50,000 nucleotides of DNA from Mesostigma viride (taxonomy: Eukaryota > Streptophyta > Mesostigmatophyceae > Mesostigmatales > Mesostigmataceae), in NCBI GenBank assembly GCA_009746045.1, contig RPFO01000090.1, positions 80,001 to 130,000 of the forward strand, in the 5' to 3' direction. Of this stretch, positions 10,898 to 22,190 are shown in pieces. A model generated the notes under the pieces. That model worked only from the letters and a program-made list of their open reading frames with translations. It did no database searches and was not told where the DNA came from. Position numbers and translations under genes: made by a program. How positions within the stretch are numbered: the stretch's first letter is position 1; every line of letters starts with the position of its first letter.

Positions 10898-12100
10898 ACC
10901 AAGTCAACAGCCGGCTATACACAACGAGGGCGCCCTAGCTTCTCTTGCTGCCTCAAGTGGGCAGGCCACAGATCGAGGGCTCTCTCTGCATCATGGTGCA
11001 GGCCCAACTGTGGGCGCAATAAACCTTCGACCTAGCAAAAGCATAATTAATTAATTAATTAATTAATTGGTTAATTATAACTGAGGTCATTCCCATGTGC
11101 GAACCTGCCATAATAATAATAATCAATAATGGCTGGGTCGACGTCAGGGGGGGGGGGCGGGGGGCGGGGGGCGGCGGGGGGTGGGGGGGAGGGCAAGCAT
11201 TCTTTACTCCCCCCCCCCCGGCCCCCTGGACCCCCCGGGGGTGGCAACGAATGGGGGGGGGAGGGGATCTGACCCCCTTACCCCGGGGGGTTCCCGTGGC
11301 TGGGCGGGGGGGGGGGTGCCGTGCTACAATAGACCCCCCGCCTCTCGGGCGTTATCTCCGGGACTGTCGCACATAGGCTGCATGTTCTAAAGGTTCAGGT
11401 TTGGATCGTAACAGTTCACAGTTGGCCACGAATTTCTGATTCGCTGACAACGAAGAAAAAGTTAATTGGGGCGGATTTGTCGGCCGTCAGTTGCGCCGGC
11501 TCATTTGACTGACTGACTGATGACTGTAATCATTACTGCACTGTAGCCCCATGGTCGTTGTTGTTGTTGTTGTTGTTGTGTCCCACGCCGCACATGGGCA
11601 GCAGAGAATCTATAGTGGGACAGGTACTGTACAGTAGGGGCCACGTAACGCCACATCAGCACCCGCAGCAGGCTCGCCGTAGCAGCTGTCCCAGATACAC
11701 GACTCTGGGATCATGTACCGTACTCTGTTTTCAGAGTATGTCGTTCATGAATAGTTCAGCCAGTTCAGTTGTACAGTATGAACTGTACACCCCGAGCGCC
11801 ACGTTTCAGATTCTCAGGTTTAAGATCATGAGACCCTGGATTTCGAAATTTCAGTTTTACAGTACAGAGTTCTGTAAGATCGCAGGGCTGGTGTTGGGCA
11901 AAAAGATCTTAAAGTCGGTACAAAAAGCTGCCAGTGCCCGGCCTGTGCCCAGTGTACTCAGGTATGCCGCATCAGGTTTAAGATCGCCTACAGGTCTCAA
12001 CTTTAAGATCATCAGCCCTGGATTTGATTTTAGGTTTAAGATCGCAGCCCTGGGTCGGCCGGACCCCAATCTTAAACGTGTGTGGGGGGTGTAATCCTGA
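10898..12100. other. Non-coding; G/C-rich blocks and degenerate AAGATC repeats
   Basis: A (TTAA)n palindromic run lies at 11046-11070. Bases 11145-11335 are blocks of G or C homopolymers with strand switches. Bases 11810-12075 contain five degenerate TTTAAGATC[AG] segments spaced irregularly. No gene is apparent. Confidence 0.55.
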
Positions 12101-12151
12101 GTTTGCTGACCAGGGGCTGATATCACGTGTAGCTTGTATCACTGGACCCGA

Positions 12152-12260
12152 GTGGGACCAGCGCTATAGTGGTCACGAGGGCCGACTTGTAGTCACGAGG
12201 GCCGCATGGCCCGAGTGGCTACAAGTCGTCCCGAGTGGCCACTAGAGCGCTGCGTCCCAC
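12152..12260. repeat. 109-bp near-perfect palindrome inside a dispersed repeat
   Basis: The arms start GTGGGACCAGCGCTATAGTG and are mirrored by AGCGCT..GTCCCAC at the other end, with a centre at GCAT (12205). A few mismatches and compensations occur. The flanks (GTATCACTGGAC on the left, AGGAGGGGTGGCAT on the right) match, inverted, the repeat at 45587-45735, which lacks most of the palindrome. Confidence 0.8.
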
Positions 12261-13122
12261 GAGGAGGGGTGGCATCCAGCCAAGGGTCCGCGGTCACAAA
12301 AACCACCACCGCCGGACAAAAAAGGCCGGGCCCGCGGTCCAACCATGACGCGTGGACCGCAACCGGCACCCAACGCTGCTGGTACCACGGTAGCGTCCAG
12401 GACCATGGTACCCGCCGGCCGCCGCCGGCAAGCCCGAGAGCCGGTACCATGGTTACCCCCTCGGACTCCTATTTGCGGTAACTATACCTACTAGCGACTA
12501 AACTGAACATTCTACTACTATTCTTCTCTCTCCGTACTCCATTATTCTGCCACGTGGCAACAGCCCTCAAAACAAACCCACATGATGCACACACCTGACG
12601 CACACATGATGCACATGATGACGTGGCATGCGCCTGATGGTTCAAGTGACTTCGCACGTGGCGGCCAGTAAAAGCCACGTGGCAGGCACAGGGGGTGGTT
12701 TTACCGGATTAGGATACATTTTTTTGTTTAGGATACATTTGATGCACTGTGCAGTTTTCAGATGTGTTTGAGGGGGTTGATTGCGCCTAACATGCATTTT
12801 ATTGAAGCAATGAGTTTCCCAAGATATACATGATATAAACTAAGACAATTGACCCATTAAGGCAATGAGACAACATCAATAAGACAACATATGCCAATTG
12901 AATAAGACAACTCAACCTTACAGGACGTTGGGCCATCATACGTCCGGAATAATTGTCTCACTTATTACATAACCAAACTTTTTTAGGGATCGCCATGGTT
13001 GCATGGTTTCAACACATGCGCCCTGCACTCATGTGCATCAAAGGTGTTGCGTCTAGTGCCAACTCAGTGTCAAAGAACTGATTCAATCATATTTCCCGTG
13101 TGGCCATGAAGGCCCACATGAG

Positions 13123-13202
13123 TTAAACATGGCCGAGAGTGATTGCATCATCCTTCTTGGCGACATCGGTCTTGACGACGTCGATGGGGAAGACGGCAGC
13201 AC
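13123..13202 (-). other. Terminal-exon-like fragment, possibly captured
   Basis: On the minus strand, TTCACATGCAG precedes an 80-bp open stretch reading AAVFPIDVVKTDVAKKDDA, then ITLGHV and TAA. Codon third positions are mostly C or G, and the acceptor is good. It lies in the left arm of the outer transposon with no recognisable upstream exon, so it may be a captured host fragment or chance. Function not recognised. Confidence 0.25.
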
Positions 13203-13264
13203 CTGCATGTGAACAAAAGAATCCATGAATTGTGGCATCCAAAGGCAACAACATATTAGCATCC

Positions 13265-13610
13265 CATTGAACACGCAGCCACGCTGACCCGGCCATCCAG
13301 CCGCCCACGCAGCCACAAAGCCAGCCAGCCACGCAGTGACGCACCCACCCAGCCACACATCCACGCATCCACGCACCCGGCACCCCCCCCCAGCCAGCCA
13401 GCCACGCAGCCACGCAGCCACGCAGCAGCGCAGCCACGCAGCCACGCAGCCACACAGCCACGCACCCTCCTTTCCAGCCAAGCAGCCACGCAGTCACACA
13501 GTCAACCCCCCATCCCCCCCACCCCCCCCCCCCCCCCCCCCCCACCCCACCCACCCACCCCACCCACCCACCCCACCCACCCACCCCACCCACCCACCCC
13601 ACCCACTCAA
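13265..13610. repeat. CAGCCACG minisatellite and CCCACCCA / poly-C tract
   Basis: Bases 13265-13500 are irregular 7-8 bp CAGCCACG/CAGCCAGC units. Bases 13515-13610 are a C-run of about 20 and CCCACCCACC units. ORFs in both directions are repeat translations. Confidence 0.85.
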
Positions 13611-13616
13611 CACTAC

Positions 13617-15210
13617 TATCCGAGCTTTTGCTCACCCTATCTGCGTTATAGCGGGACTACGGAAGTCTGGGGTGCGGCCGAATAGAATTTGCCGCGTAAG
13701 ACTAGGAGGAGGAGGTGCGCCGGCTGTGACCGGTAGTGGTTCGTTCCGCCTGTGTGCGGTCTACCGCCTGCGCGCGGTAGAAAGACTTAGAAAATCTGTA
13801 CGAATTTGTGAAAACGAACCTTTAATAGCAGTGGCACAAGTGACGGGGGATGGTAGGGGCAGACCTGGCGCAGCGCCAGCGCCAGCGCCGGTACCGCTGC
13901 AATTTCGGTACCAACGCCAGTGCCAGCGCCGCGCCAGCCTGACGGCCCTTGTGGACTAGCATTTAGGCAGACGAGGCAATGGCAGCAAAGCCTCTTTTGG
14001 TCCGCAATTTGCTGGCATATGCTGCCAACGTGACTAATTCGCTATGGCGATTATTAGACGGGCTAACGGCCTTGCCGCTGCGGCGGGAGGGCTGGAAATT
14101 TAATCAGTAATGTTAGCCGCGCGCAAGGAGAGCGGCGGCTCGAAATTTGGCCCTCTATCGGCCCAGATTGGAGAAGTGGGGTGCATCTAGGTCCGCGGGC
14201 CGCGAGATGGGAAAATAACATAAAATAATGCACTACGATTTCGTAGACTGAGTGACGTATGAGATAGCGGCCTTCCTGAAGGGATGGAAGCGCAGGAAAT
14301 TGAGACGTCAATTGGCCTGCGGGGCAACCTGCCCAGTCGCCATGGTTAGAAATCCTCAAGTCCGGACCGGAGTCGGGGGGGACGATACCCCCCCAACTTC
14401 GCCTTTCCAATGCACGCTCTGCATACCACGTGGGAGGGAACGAGATGCTCGACCCCGCTGGGGACCTTGCCGCCTTGCCATGAGATGTGACGGGGGTAGC
14501 GGCAGCATAGGCGGGGGACGAGCTGGCATGAGAGGGGGGCGCCCTACTAACCGACGGCGACATTGCAGCGGTATCACCGGAATTGACAACAAACCGACGT
14601 GGCGGATGTGAAACGACGTTCCGGATTTGCTGACGAAGTCGGCCAGGAAGGGAAGGTGGGGAATAGGCATAAGTCCACTTTTGTGGCAGCCACCCAAAGA
14701 CCCCCTTTAGCACTTGTTAGGAGCCCTACAGTGCATGTTGGCTCTATTAAGCTGTACTTATTTGTAAAAAACTATTGTTGTCTGGTGCAACCCAAGCGTC
14801 AGTAGGTTAGCGTTAGAAGTGGATTATCCGAGCTTTTGCTCACCCTATCTGCGTTATAGCGGGACTACGGAAGTCTGGGGTGCGGCCGAATAGAATTTGC
14901 CGCGTAAGACTAGGAGGAGGAGGTGCGCCGGCTGTGACCGGTAGTGGTTCGTTCCGCCTGTGTGCGGTCTACCGCCTGCGCGCGGTAGAAAGACTTAGAA
15001 AATCTGTACGAATTTGTGAAAACGAACCTTTAATAGCAGTGGCACAAGTGACGGGGGATGGTAGGGGCAGACCTGGCGCAGCGCCAGCGCCAGCGCCGGT
15101 ACCGCTGCAATTTCGGTACCAACGCCAGTGCCAGCGCCGCGCCAGCCTGACGGCCCTTGTGGACTAGCATTTAGGCAGACGAGGCAATGGCAGCAAAGCC
15201 TCTTTTGGTC
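13617..15210. repeat. 1.2-kb tandem duplication of the gene A 3' flank
   Basis: Bases 13617-14002 and 14825-15210 appear identical over ~386 bp, offset 1208 bp. The first unit runs on to 14824. The second has lost the counterpart of ~14003-14655, then resumes at ~15260 (GGGGAATAGGCATAAG) to 15322, where the inner transposon interrupts it, and finishes at 32512-32616. Bases 14799-14824 include a second copy of the last codons of gene A (YPLLTLTY and stop). This duplicate is the unoccupied-site control for the inner insertion. Confidence 0.88.
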
Positions 15211-15821
15211 CCCCACCCACCCACCCTGAACTTGTTATACCAGTTGTCCAAAAGAGGCCAGGGGAATAGGCATAAGTCCACTTTTGTGGCAGCCACCCAA
15301 AGACCCCCTTTAGCACTTGTTAGGGTGGTTTGTTTGGGTTAGGACAGATTTGTCCATTTAGGACAGTCCTGCAGCCAAAGCGTGAAAACATTAGCTTATT
15401 GGTGCCTTACGCTGTTACGCATGCTTGCTTCTGCATGATAATTTTTTGAATGGTATTCAACTGTTTTTATGTGTATATAACTGCAGTCTTGTTTCACGTG
15501 TATGTATGTGAATACACAAATGTTCTCAGCATTGAGTTATGCACAATGCACATCAATTAATTTATTAAAAGTAATTAGTAATCATGTAGACTGCGTCACG
15601 TGAGCATAGATTAAGTGAGACAACTATTCCTTGACGCAAGGCGGTCCAACGTCGTGTAAGTACAAGCCGTTACTAGTTGTATGAGAAATAAATCGTTGTC
15701 CTGATTAGCCAAGATGTTGCACTACCACAATACCCATGATGTTGCTCTTAATAATAATGCCATGTCCTATAATGCATGAATGGGCGGTGATCTAAGCATG
15801 TCATAAAACATCCTATTCCAG

Positions 15822-16545
15822 CGAGCAGCGGGCAGCGGGCAGCGCGCAGCGGGCAGCGGGCAGCGCGCAGCGGGCAGCGGGCAGCGGGCAGCGCGCAGCG
15901 GGCAGCGGGCAGCGGGCAGCGGGCTGCGGGCAGCGGGCTGCGGGCAGCGGGCAGCGGGCAGCGGGCAGCGGGCAGCGGGCAGCGGGCAGCGGGCTGCGGG
16001 CAGCGGGCTGCGGGCAGCGGGCTGCGGGCTGCGGGCAGCGGGCAGCGGGCAGCGGGCTGCGGGCAGCGGGCAGCGGGCAGCGGGCAGCGGGCAGCGGGCA
16101 GCGGGCAGCGGGCAGCGGGCAGCGCGCAGCGGGCAGCGGGCAGCGGGCAGCGGGCAGCGCGCAGCGGGCAGCGGGCAGCGGGCAGCGGGCAGCGGGCAGC
16201 GGGCAGCGGGCTGCGGGCAGCGGGCAGCGGGCAGCGGGCAGCGGGCTGCGGGCAGCGGGCAGCGGGCTGCGGGCAGCGGGCTGCGGGCAGCGGGCAGCGG
16301 GCAGCGGGCAGCGGGCAGCGGGCAGCGGGCAGCGGGCAGCGGGCAGCGGGCAGCGGGCTGCGGGCAGCGGGCTGCGGGCAGCGGGCAGCGGGCAGCGGGC
16401 AGCGGGCAGCGGGCAGCGGGCAGCGGGCAGCGGGCAGCGGGCAGCGGGCTGCGGGCAGCGGGCTGCGGGCAGCGGGCAGCGGGCAGCGGGCAGCGGGCAG
16501 CGGGCAGCGGGCAGCGGGCAGCGGGCAGCGGGCAGCGGGCAGCGG
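15822..16545. repeat. 7-bp minisatellite, CAGCGGG/CTGCGGG, about 100 copies
   Basis: About 103 copies of a 7-bp unit with A/T (CAG or CTG) and C/G variants. It has no stops in two minus-strand frames, giving long PLPAARC-repeat ORFs that I do not regard as genes. Its right flank (16550-16615) resembles, inverted, the sequence at 48800-48935. Confidence 0.93.
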
Positions 16546-16827
16546 GGCAAAGTACTGCCAAAAAAAGGGACCCTGCTTTGGGCTGGGCGGAGCCAGCGGG
16601 TTACTCTAGTAATAATTAGTCACAAGGTCCTGTTGGGACGCTAACGCGGTGGCGCAAATTCGTATGGCACATACATGCGTGGCGCCTCGCGTGGCGCAGA
16701 TTCACATGGCACATACATGCGCGGCGCCTCGCGTGGCGCAGCTTCACATGGCACATACATGCGCGGCGCCTCGCGTGGCGCAGATTCGTACAGTACCAAC
16801 CCGCGGTAACGCAACTAGTTACGCAAC

Positions 16828-17950
16828 AATGGTACTTTCCACGGCGACCGATCGAATGTTTGTTGCGTAACTACCAAGGACCGATACGGCCCAAAGTGGT
16901 GGCGAATTTCGTACTTGAAGTTCCGCACGAGACAGACTGACTGACTTGTTACGAGCTGACCACCGGCCCAACACGTAATGTACCTACAGAAGTACAGAAC
17001 GTAAAAGGGGCCTGGCTGTGTAGTGTATACGTGCGAAGGTGGCCATGGCGGTGCGCGTTCCATGAAAACTTGCCTAATTTGTCGGCCGAAATGCAAAAAA
17101 GTTATGGAGATCGATGCTGTATGAAAGATACTCCAAAAGATGTTTTGTTGACGAAATATGCATTAGGTATGAAAGACCGCTGCCCTTCTTTAACCCACGG
17201 TTGCGAGGGGGTCTGATTCGCAAATCTGGCCGCGATGAATATATTAGATTGGCTTCTTGCCAGAGTGATAGCCAAGATTCCTGGTATTGAACGACGCAGA
17301 AGGGAGGGGTTTAAAGTGAGGAAATAGGAATCAAGCGAATTAGCTTTGATTTGTGGCCATTTCCGGTTTCCTTCGGAGGTAAAGTAAGCAGGCCTGCGCG
17401 AAGCGCATTCCAGCCTGCCATGGTTAACTCGCTTTCCTCGCGTGCCAGGCAGGTAATCAGGCCTGCTGCGGAAGGCTCTTTTTCTGCACCTCATCTACCA
17501 ATCTGTTTGCGCTTGAACAGTCCGTTATGGCTTGGTTTTAGCGTCATCTCCGGGATGTTCTTACCGTTTTGTTCGCCGTTTTGTTTCCTCGCCAAATTTC
17601 CCGCAGCTTTTGCTATTTTGACTAACGTTTCCGGTGGCGTGCTTGTAAGATTGTCGAGAACTGGCCAGGAAGACATTGATTTTGCTGCACGTGCTTCATT
17701 TATTTTTTAAAGTTTGTATTAGAGAGTCTATATTGCGTAGTCAGGAAACCGACCTGACCTGCCTGGTGGCGGCGTCCTTGTTCCAAGAAGCGTGCAAAAG
17801 ACTGGTCAGTTTCTAGGCGTTATTGCTGTTATTAACGGCATTGCTACATTTTAATCAGATTTTACTTTTCTCAGCATGCCATCTGCAAATTTTGTGGTCC
17901 ATGCCTTACATGCATTCAGGCGTGCTGAATGCCTTGTAATCCATAAGCCC
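16828..17950. other. Unique sequence inside the Tc1-like element, no gene seen
   Basis: ORFs of about 120-130 codons on each strand around 17102-17710 have no recognisable domain and overlap each other. I see no D..D/E transposase motif. Confidence 0.4.
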
Positions 17951-17954
17951 CGTG

Positions 17955-18545
17955 CTTTGTGGATGGTGGTTGGACATTACTGTAGGAGGTGATGGCGTAT
18001 GTGCGTGGATGGTGCTTGAATGGTGGGGGGCTGCAGCAATGCGTGTGTGGATGGTGGTTGGATGGCGAGGGATTGCTGCCATGCATGCACTAATGGTTGT
18101 TTGATGGTGGTGGGCTGCAGCCATGTGTGCGTGGATGATGGTTGGATGGTGGGGGGTTGCAGCCATGTGTTGTGCGTGGATGGTGGTTGGATTGTGGGGG
18201 GTTCAGCCATGCATGCGTGGATGGTGGTTGGATGGTGAGGTTTTGCTGCCATGCATGCGTGCCGATGGTGGTTTGATGGTGGGGGGTTGCAGCCATGTGT
18301 GCGTGGATGGTGGTTGGAAGATGGGGGGTTGCAGCCATGTGTGCGTGGATGGTGGTTGGATGGTGGGGGGTGCAGCCATGCATGCGTGGATGGTGGTTGG
18401 ATGGTGGGGGGATGCTGCCATGCATGCATTAATGGTTGTTTGATGGTGGTGGGCTGCAGCCATGTGTGCGTGGATGATGGTTTGATAGTGGGGGGTTGCA
18501 GCCATGCGTGCGTGGATGGTAGTTGGATGATGGGGGTGTAGGGAG
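17955..18545. repeat. ~57-60 bp minisatellite, with an inverted block at 19075-19262
   Basis: About ten units of GTGCGTGGATGGTGGTTGG plus a TGGTGGGGGGTTGCAGCCAT-like half. The same unit occurs about three times, inverted, at 19075-19262. The two blocks flank the AATTC tract and could fold back on each other. Confidence 0.88.
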
Positions 18546-18639
18546 TCCTTGATGGTGGGGATGTAGGGACTTCTTGATACTTCTAAGTCATGGATTATAA
18601 TTAATGGATTAAAGTAAGCTTGATGAGACGAAATTTAGT

Positions 18640-19045
18640 TCAATTGACAATTGACAATTGACAATTGAATTGACAATTCAATTGACAATTCAATTGACAA
18701 TTCAATTGACAATTCAATTGACAACTCAATTGACAATTCAATTGACAACTCAATTGACAGTTCAATTGACAATTCAATTCAATTCAATCAATTCAATTCA
18801 ATTCAATTCAATTCAATTCAATTCAATTCAATTCAATTCAATTCAATTCAATTCAATTCAATTCAATTCAATTCAATTCAATTCAATTCAATTCAATTCA
18901 ATTCAATTCAATTCAATTCAATTCAATTCAATTCAATTCAACTCAATTCAATTCAATTCAAGTCAATTCAATTCAAGTCAATTCAAGTCAGTTCAGTTCA
19001 ATTCAATTCTATTCAATTTAAATAATTCAATTCAACTTCGCATAG
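18640..19045. repeat. TCAATTGACAA units, then (AATTC)n pentanucleotide
   Basis: Bases 18640-18775 are 12-bp (TCAATTGACAAT) units. Bases ~18776-18940 are about 33 copies of AATTC, decaying to the right. Two telomere-like CCCTAAA copies occur once at 19271-19284, too few to mean a telomere. Confidence 0.92.
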
Positions 19046-20107
19046 TCTAGCCGTAAATTTCTTGGATCATGAACAATGGGCAGTTGCAACCACCATCCAT
19101 GCACGCATGGCTGCACCCCCCCACCATCCCACCACCATCCACGCATGCATGGCTGCAACCCCCCACCATCCCACCACCATCCATGCACACATGGCAGCAA
19201 ATCCTCACCATCCAACCACTATTTATCCACGCACGCTAGCTGCAGCCCCCAACCATCCAACCATCACAACCCTAAACCCTAAACAGTTGTAAGCCCAGCT
19301 CAGCATCTTATAATCCTCCTCCTCCTGGCTAAACTGTTTATTTTGACATGACATGGCCAGCATACTGACTGGCACATTATGCCCATGGTTTGTCACCAAG
19401 ATTTTCTATCACCCGTATAAGCTTGAAAGCACCCTTGAAGCAGCCCATGGCCAAACAATCACGCAATATGAACGTAGCAAAAGAATAAATAACATCTATG
19501 AATGTTATTCAACGCATTTAGCGTTAGAAACATGCACTACCACACCATGGTGTGGCATTTGCATGGTAAAAAAAGAGGGCTTTAGAGAGGGCCAGGCAAC
19601 GGTCGAGAAAGATCATCAAGGCTGAAAAGTGACAACGCCTCACAAGATTAAATTCATTTACAAACGTCAGGAAACCATGGGGGAACGATAAACCAGCCAT
19701 ACCTTGCATGGCTAACGTTACCTTGGCCCAGGCAGTGCCCGCAAAAGCGGCACTTTGCGGCACACAAGCTGTGATGTGACAGGGTGGTCAAAATCGTCAC
19801 ATCTTTACTGCCGCTGCCTATATTCAACGACGATGCATGATAACAAGTAATTAAATAAACCTAGACACCCGCCGGGTTGCGCCGTAAAGCACTTGTAGTA
19901 ATCAATTCCGTCGAACCTGCCTGATCGCAGTTTTTCCCAGCAAGAACACTGACGGCACGTGGTAAATCGCATCCCCGCGAGCTAAAAATTGATCCGAATC
20001 ATATTTGGGACGTATAAGCTCTATTTCCTGAGTTTGGCCGGGAAATTCGTCCGCAAACGTACAGTAAATTGCAAGCACGGGTGCAAAGCCGCCATGGCTA
20101 AGTCGTG

Positions 20108-20535
20108 CATTTCCGAAACGCGCACGGTGCCAATTCACGCACTTCAGGTTGCACGGTGTGGTCGTGCGATTCTGAGAAGTGCGCACCCGGGGGGAAACCG
20201 GCCCCTTGCGCACTCCCTAGTTACGCACTCCCTAGTAAAGTCGATAGATTGCGTACCTACACCTTTGGAAATGGCATTGTTTTCTTTCAAACGCACACTC
20301 CAGGTTGCGCGCGGTGTGGTTGTGCGATTCTGAGAAGTGCGCACCCGGGGGGAAACCGGCCCCTTGCGCACTCCCTAGTTACGCACTCCCTAGTAAAGTC
20401 GATAGATTGCGTACCTACACCTTTGGAAATGGCATTGTTTTCTTTCAAACGCACACTCCAGGTTGCGCGCGGTGTGGTCGTGCGATTCTGAGAAGTGCGC
20501 ACCCGGGGGAAAACCGGCCCCTTGAGCACGCAAGT
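20108..20535. repeat. 158-bp tandem repeat, about 2.7 copies
   Basis: GTGCGATTCTGAGAAGTGCG recurs at 20164, 20322 and 20480, exactly 158 bp apart. The first two units are almost identical. Each unit holds GCACTCCCTAGTTACGCACT and a GGAAATGGCATTGTTTTC segment. No gene is apparent. Confidence 0.93.
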
Positions 20536-20743
20536 CGGTAGATTGCGTACCTTGGGAGACGGCATTATTAGTACTTACATATGTGTCAGAGACGGTATTA
20601 GTACATAAGTGTCAGATGAGGGTACACATGTATCGGCTTCGTTGTGGATCACGCCACTAAAATGACTAAATACAGTAAGATAAGCTTACATACCAAGCGC
20701 CGACACTTAGCGTGTGGCATGGCAGTACATAGACCGAAGTGGA

Positions 20744-20864
20744 GCGTGACCCACAACGACGTTGTGGGTCACGCCACCACATAGATGTAGATACCAAGCG
20801 CCGACACGGCGTGTGGCAGTAGACCGAAGTGGAGCGTGACCCACAACGACGTTGTGGGTCACGC
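20744..20864. repeat. Two copies of a 31-bp perfect palindrome, 90 bp apart
   Basis: GCGTGACCCACAACG and its inverse form perfect palindromes at 20744-20774 and 20834-20864. A half-site, GTTGTGGATCACGCCAC, lies at 20640-20656. The CGACACTTAGCGTGTGGCA motif also repeats around them (20700, 20800, 20880). Confidence 0.88.
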
Positions 20865-21029
20865 CACTAGCTACATACCAACGACACTTAGCGTGTGGCA
20901 GACTGGTAGTAGAGCATGTACCGGGCTGTTTCTACTACATAATACACCCGGCGTGTACACCTGTGTACACCCGTAGTGTACACCCGTGTGCACCCACTTA
21001 CAGGCGGACTTGTGGATGATCAATTATCA

Positions 21030-21230
21030 GGCGGAGCCAATTTTCGGAAGAACCGTCAGGTTCGCCAGAATTGGCGAAGCTTATAAGGCCGTACACGTGA
21101 GAAAACATAGGAATAGGGGATGAAAATCCGTCAATCCATCCATACATACATACATCCATACATACATCCACCGAATTTGTCCCGAATTTGCAAGCATAAG
21201 GGTGAGGTTCTTCCGAAAATTGGCTCCGCC
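21030..21230. mobile_element. ~200-bp MITE with GGCGGAGCC inverted ends
   Basis: A 25-bp perfect inverted repeat starting GGCGGAGCCAATTTTCGG lies at 21030-21054 and 21206-21230. The interior has CATACATACATCC units. No clear duplication of the target is seen. It lies within the Tc1-like element. Confidence 0.75.
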
Positions 21231-21613
21231 GTAGAGTTTCAACGGGCAAGTTGCAAACACGCACGTTACTTGATATTTGTTCCTTTTAAAAATGATGATT
21301 TAGGCCCTTTCCACATTCGTCAGTTCCGGGGAGTTAGGGTCCTAATTCAGTCGGTTCCGGAACTAGAGGTTTCCACATTGGGCCGTCCAATTAGAAATGT
21401 AATTCTAATTAACCGCTAATTCGACCGGAACTGGGGTGGAACTCCTGGAACTCGAAAAAAGCAGTTCCGGCCAGTTCCAGTCAGAATTAATTTTTTTTTT
21501 TGGTCGATGCACGAAAAGGGCGGGGAACACGACGTGAAAAGGGCGGGGAACACGCCGGGAAGACAGTGCGGCCACCATCGCTGCCGCGCGTTAGTGGATG
21601 AAAGTGCGTAGCC

Positions 21614-22190
21614 ATGATCGCGAGACTAATAGTTATATTTCTCATCGTGCTGGTGCGCTACCTGCAGCTACGCAGGAAGCAGGCCGCGATCCGCATTATT
21701 CAGGAAAATGCGGCTCGCGAGGCGGAATACATGGCAACCGCCACACAAGTGATGATCGGGATGGCAATGGACGACAAGCCAGACGACCGACGAGGCGGGT
21801 GGCAGCCCGGTCGCCCGTGGGCATATGATAGGGCCGCAGGACGTGGATTTTGGGAATCAGCAAAGCGAGGGGGTGTCATGACGGACGCGGACTTCCGTGC
21901 AACATTTCACATGACCCGTGATTCCTTTGATCGTGTAGTGTGTATGTTGATCGCGTTAGCTAAAATTAGTCAGCCATGGTTAAGTAAGCTAATGGAATTT
22001 GAAGGCACGGTAAAACCAGTACTGAAAAGCTATCAGCCCAGTTCTCTCGCGTGTAGATTGTTTGCTTTCTCGACATTTTGTTCGGACGCGTAGTGCATTA
22101 TCACGGGAAGCATAGCGATTGGTAGCCAACGATGGCGACGTACGTGAAGCCTCTGCTCTATGACGGGAAGGCATCTGGCGTTGCTGCAAC
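21614..22190 (+). pseudogene. PIF/Harbinger transposase, N-terminal fragment, frameshifted
   Basis: The open part (21614-22093) has a hydrophobic start, a basic QLRRKQAAIRIIQ segment, then RGFWESAKRGGVMTDADFR and ATFHMTRDSFDRVVCML, the conserved N-terminal block of Harbinger transposases. A shift near 22085 leads into REA, RLVANDGDVREASAL and GIWRCC in another frame with two stops, matching the family's R-L-A-T-G-D and helix-turn-helix region. The catalytic DDE part is missing or unreadable. It is therefore dead, and this element would depend on another source of transposase. Confidence 0.75.

Noticed and set aside
15767-16561. Long minus-strand ORFs of PLPAARC repeats
   Set aside because: They are a 7-bp minisatellite without stop codons; two overlapping frames are equally open and there is no non-repeat coding sequence.
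17955-18545. CRISPR-like spaced repeats
   Set aside because: Repeat and spacer are not separable; units are a degenerate minisatellite in eukaryotic DNA with no cas genes.
19262-19290. Telomere-like CCCTAAACCCTAAA
   Set aside because: Only two units, with no array; not evidence of a chromosome end or of an interstitial telomere.
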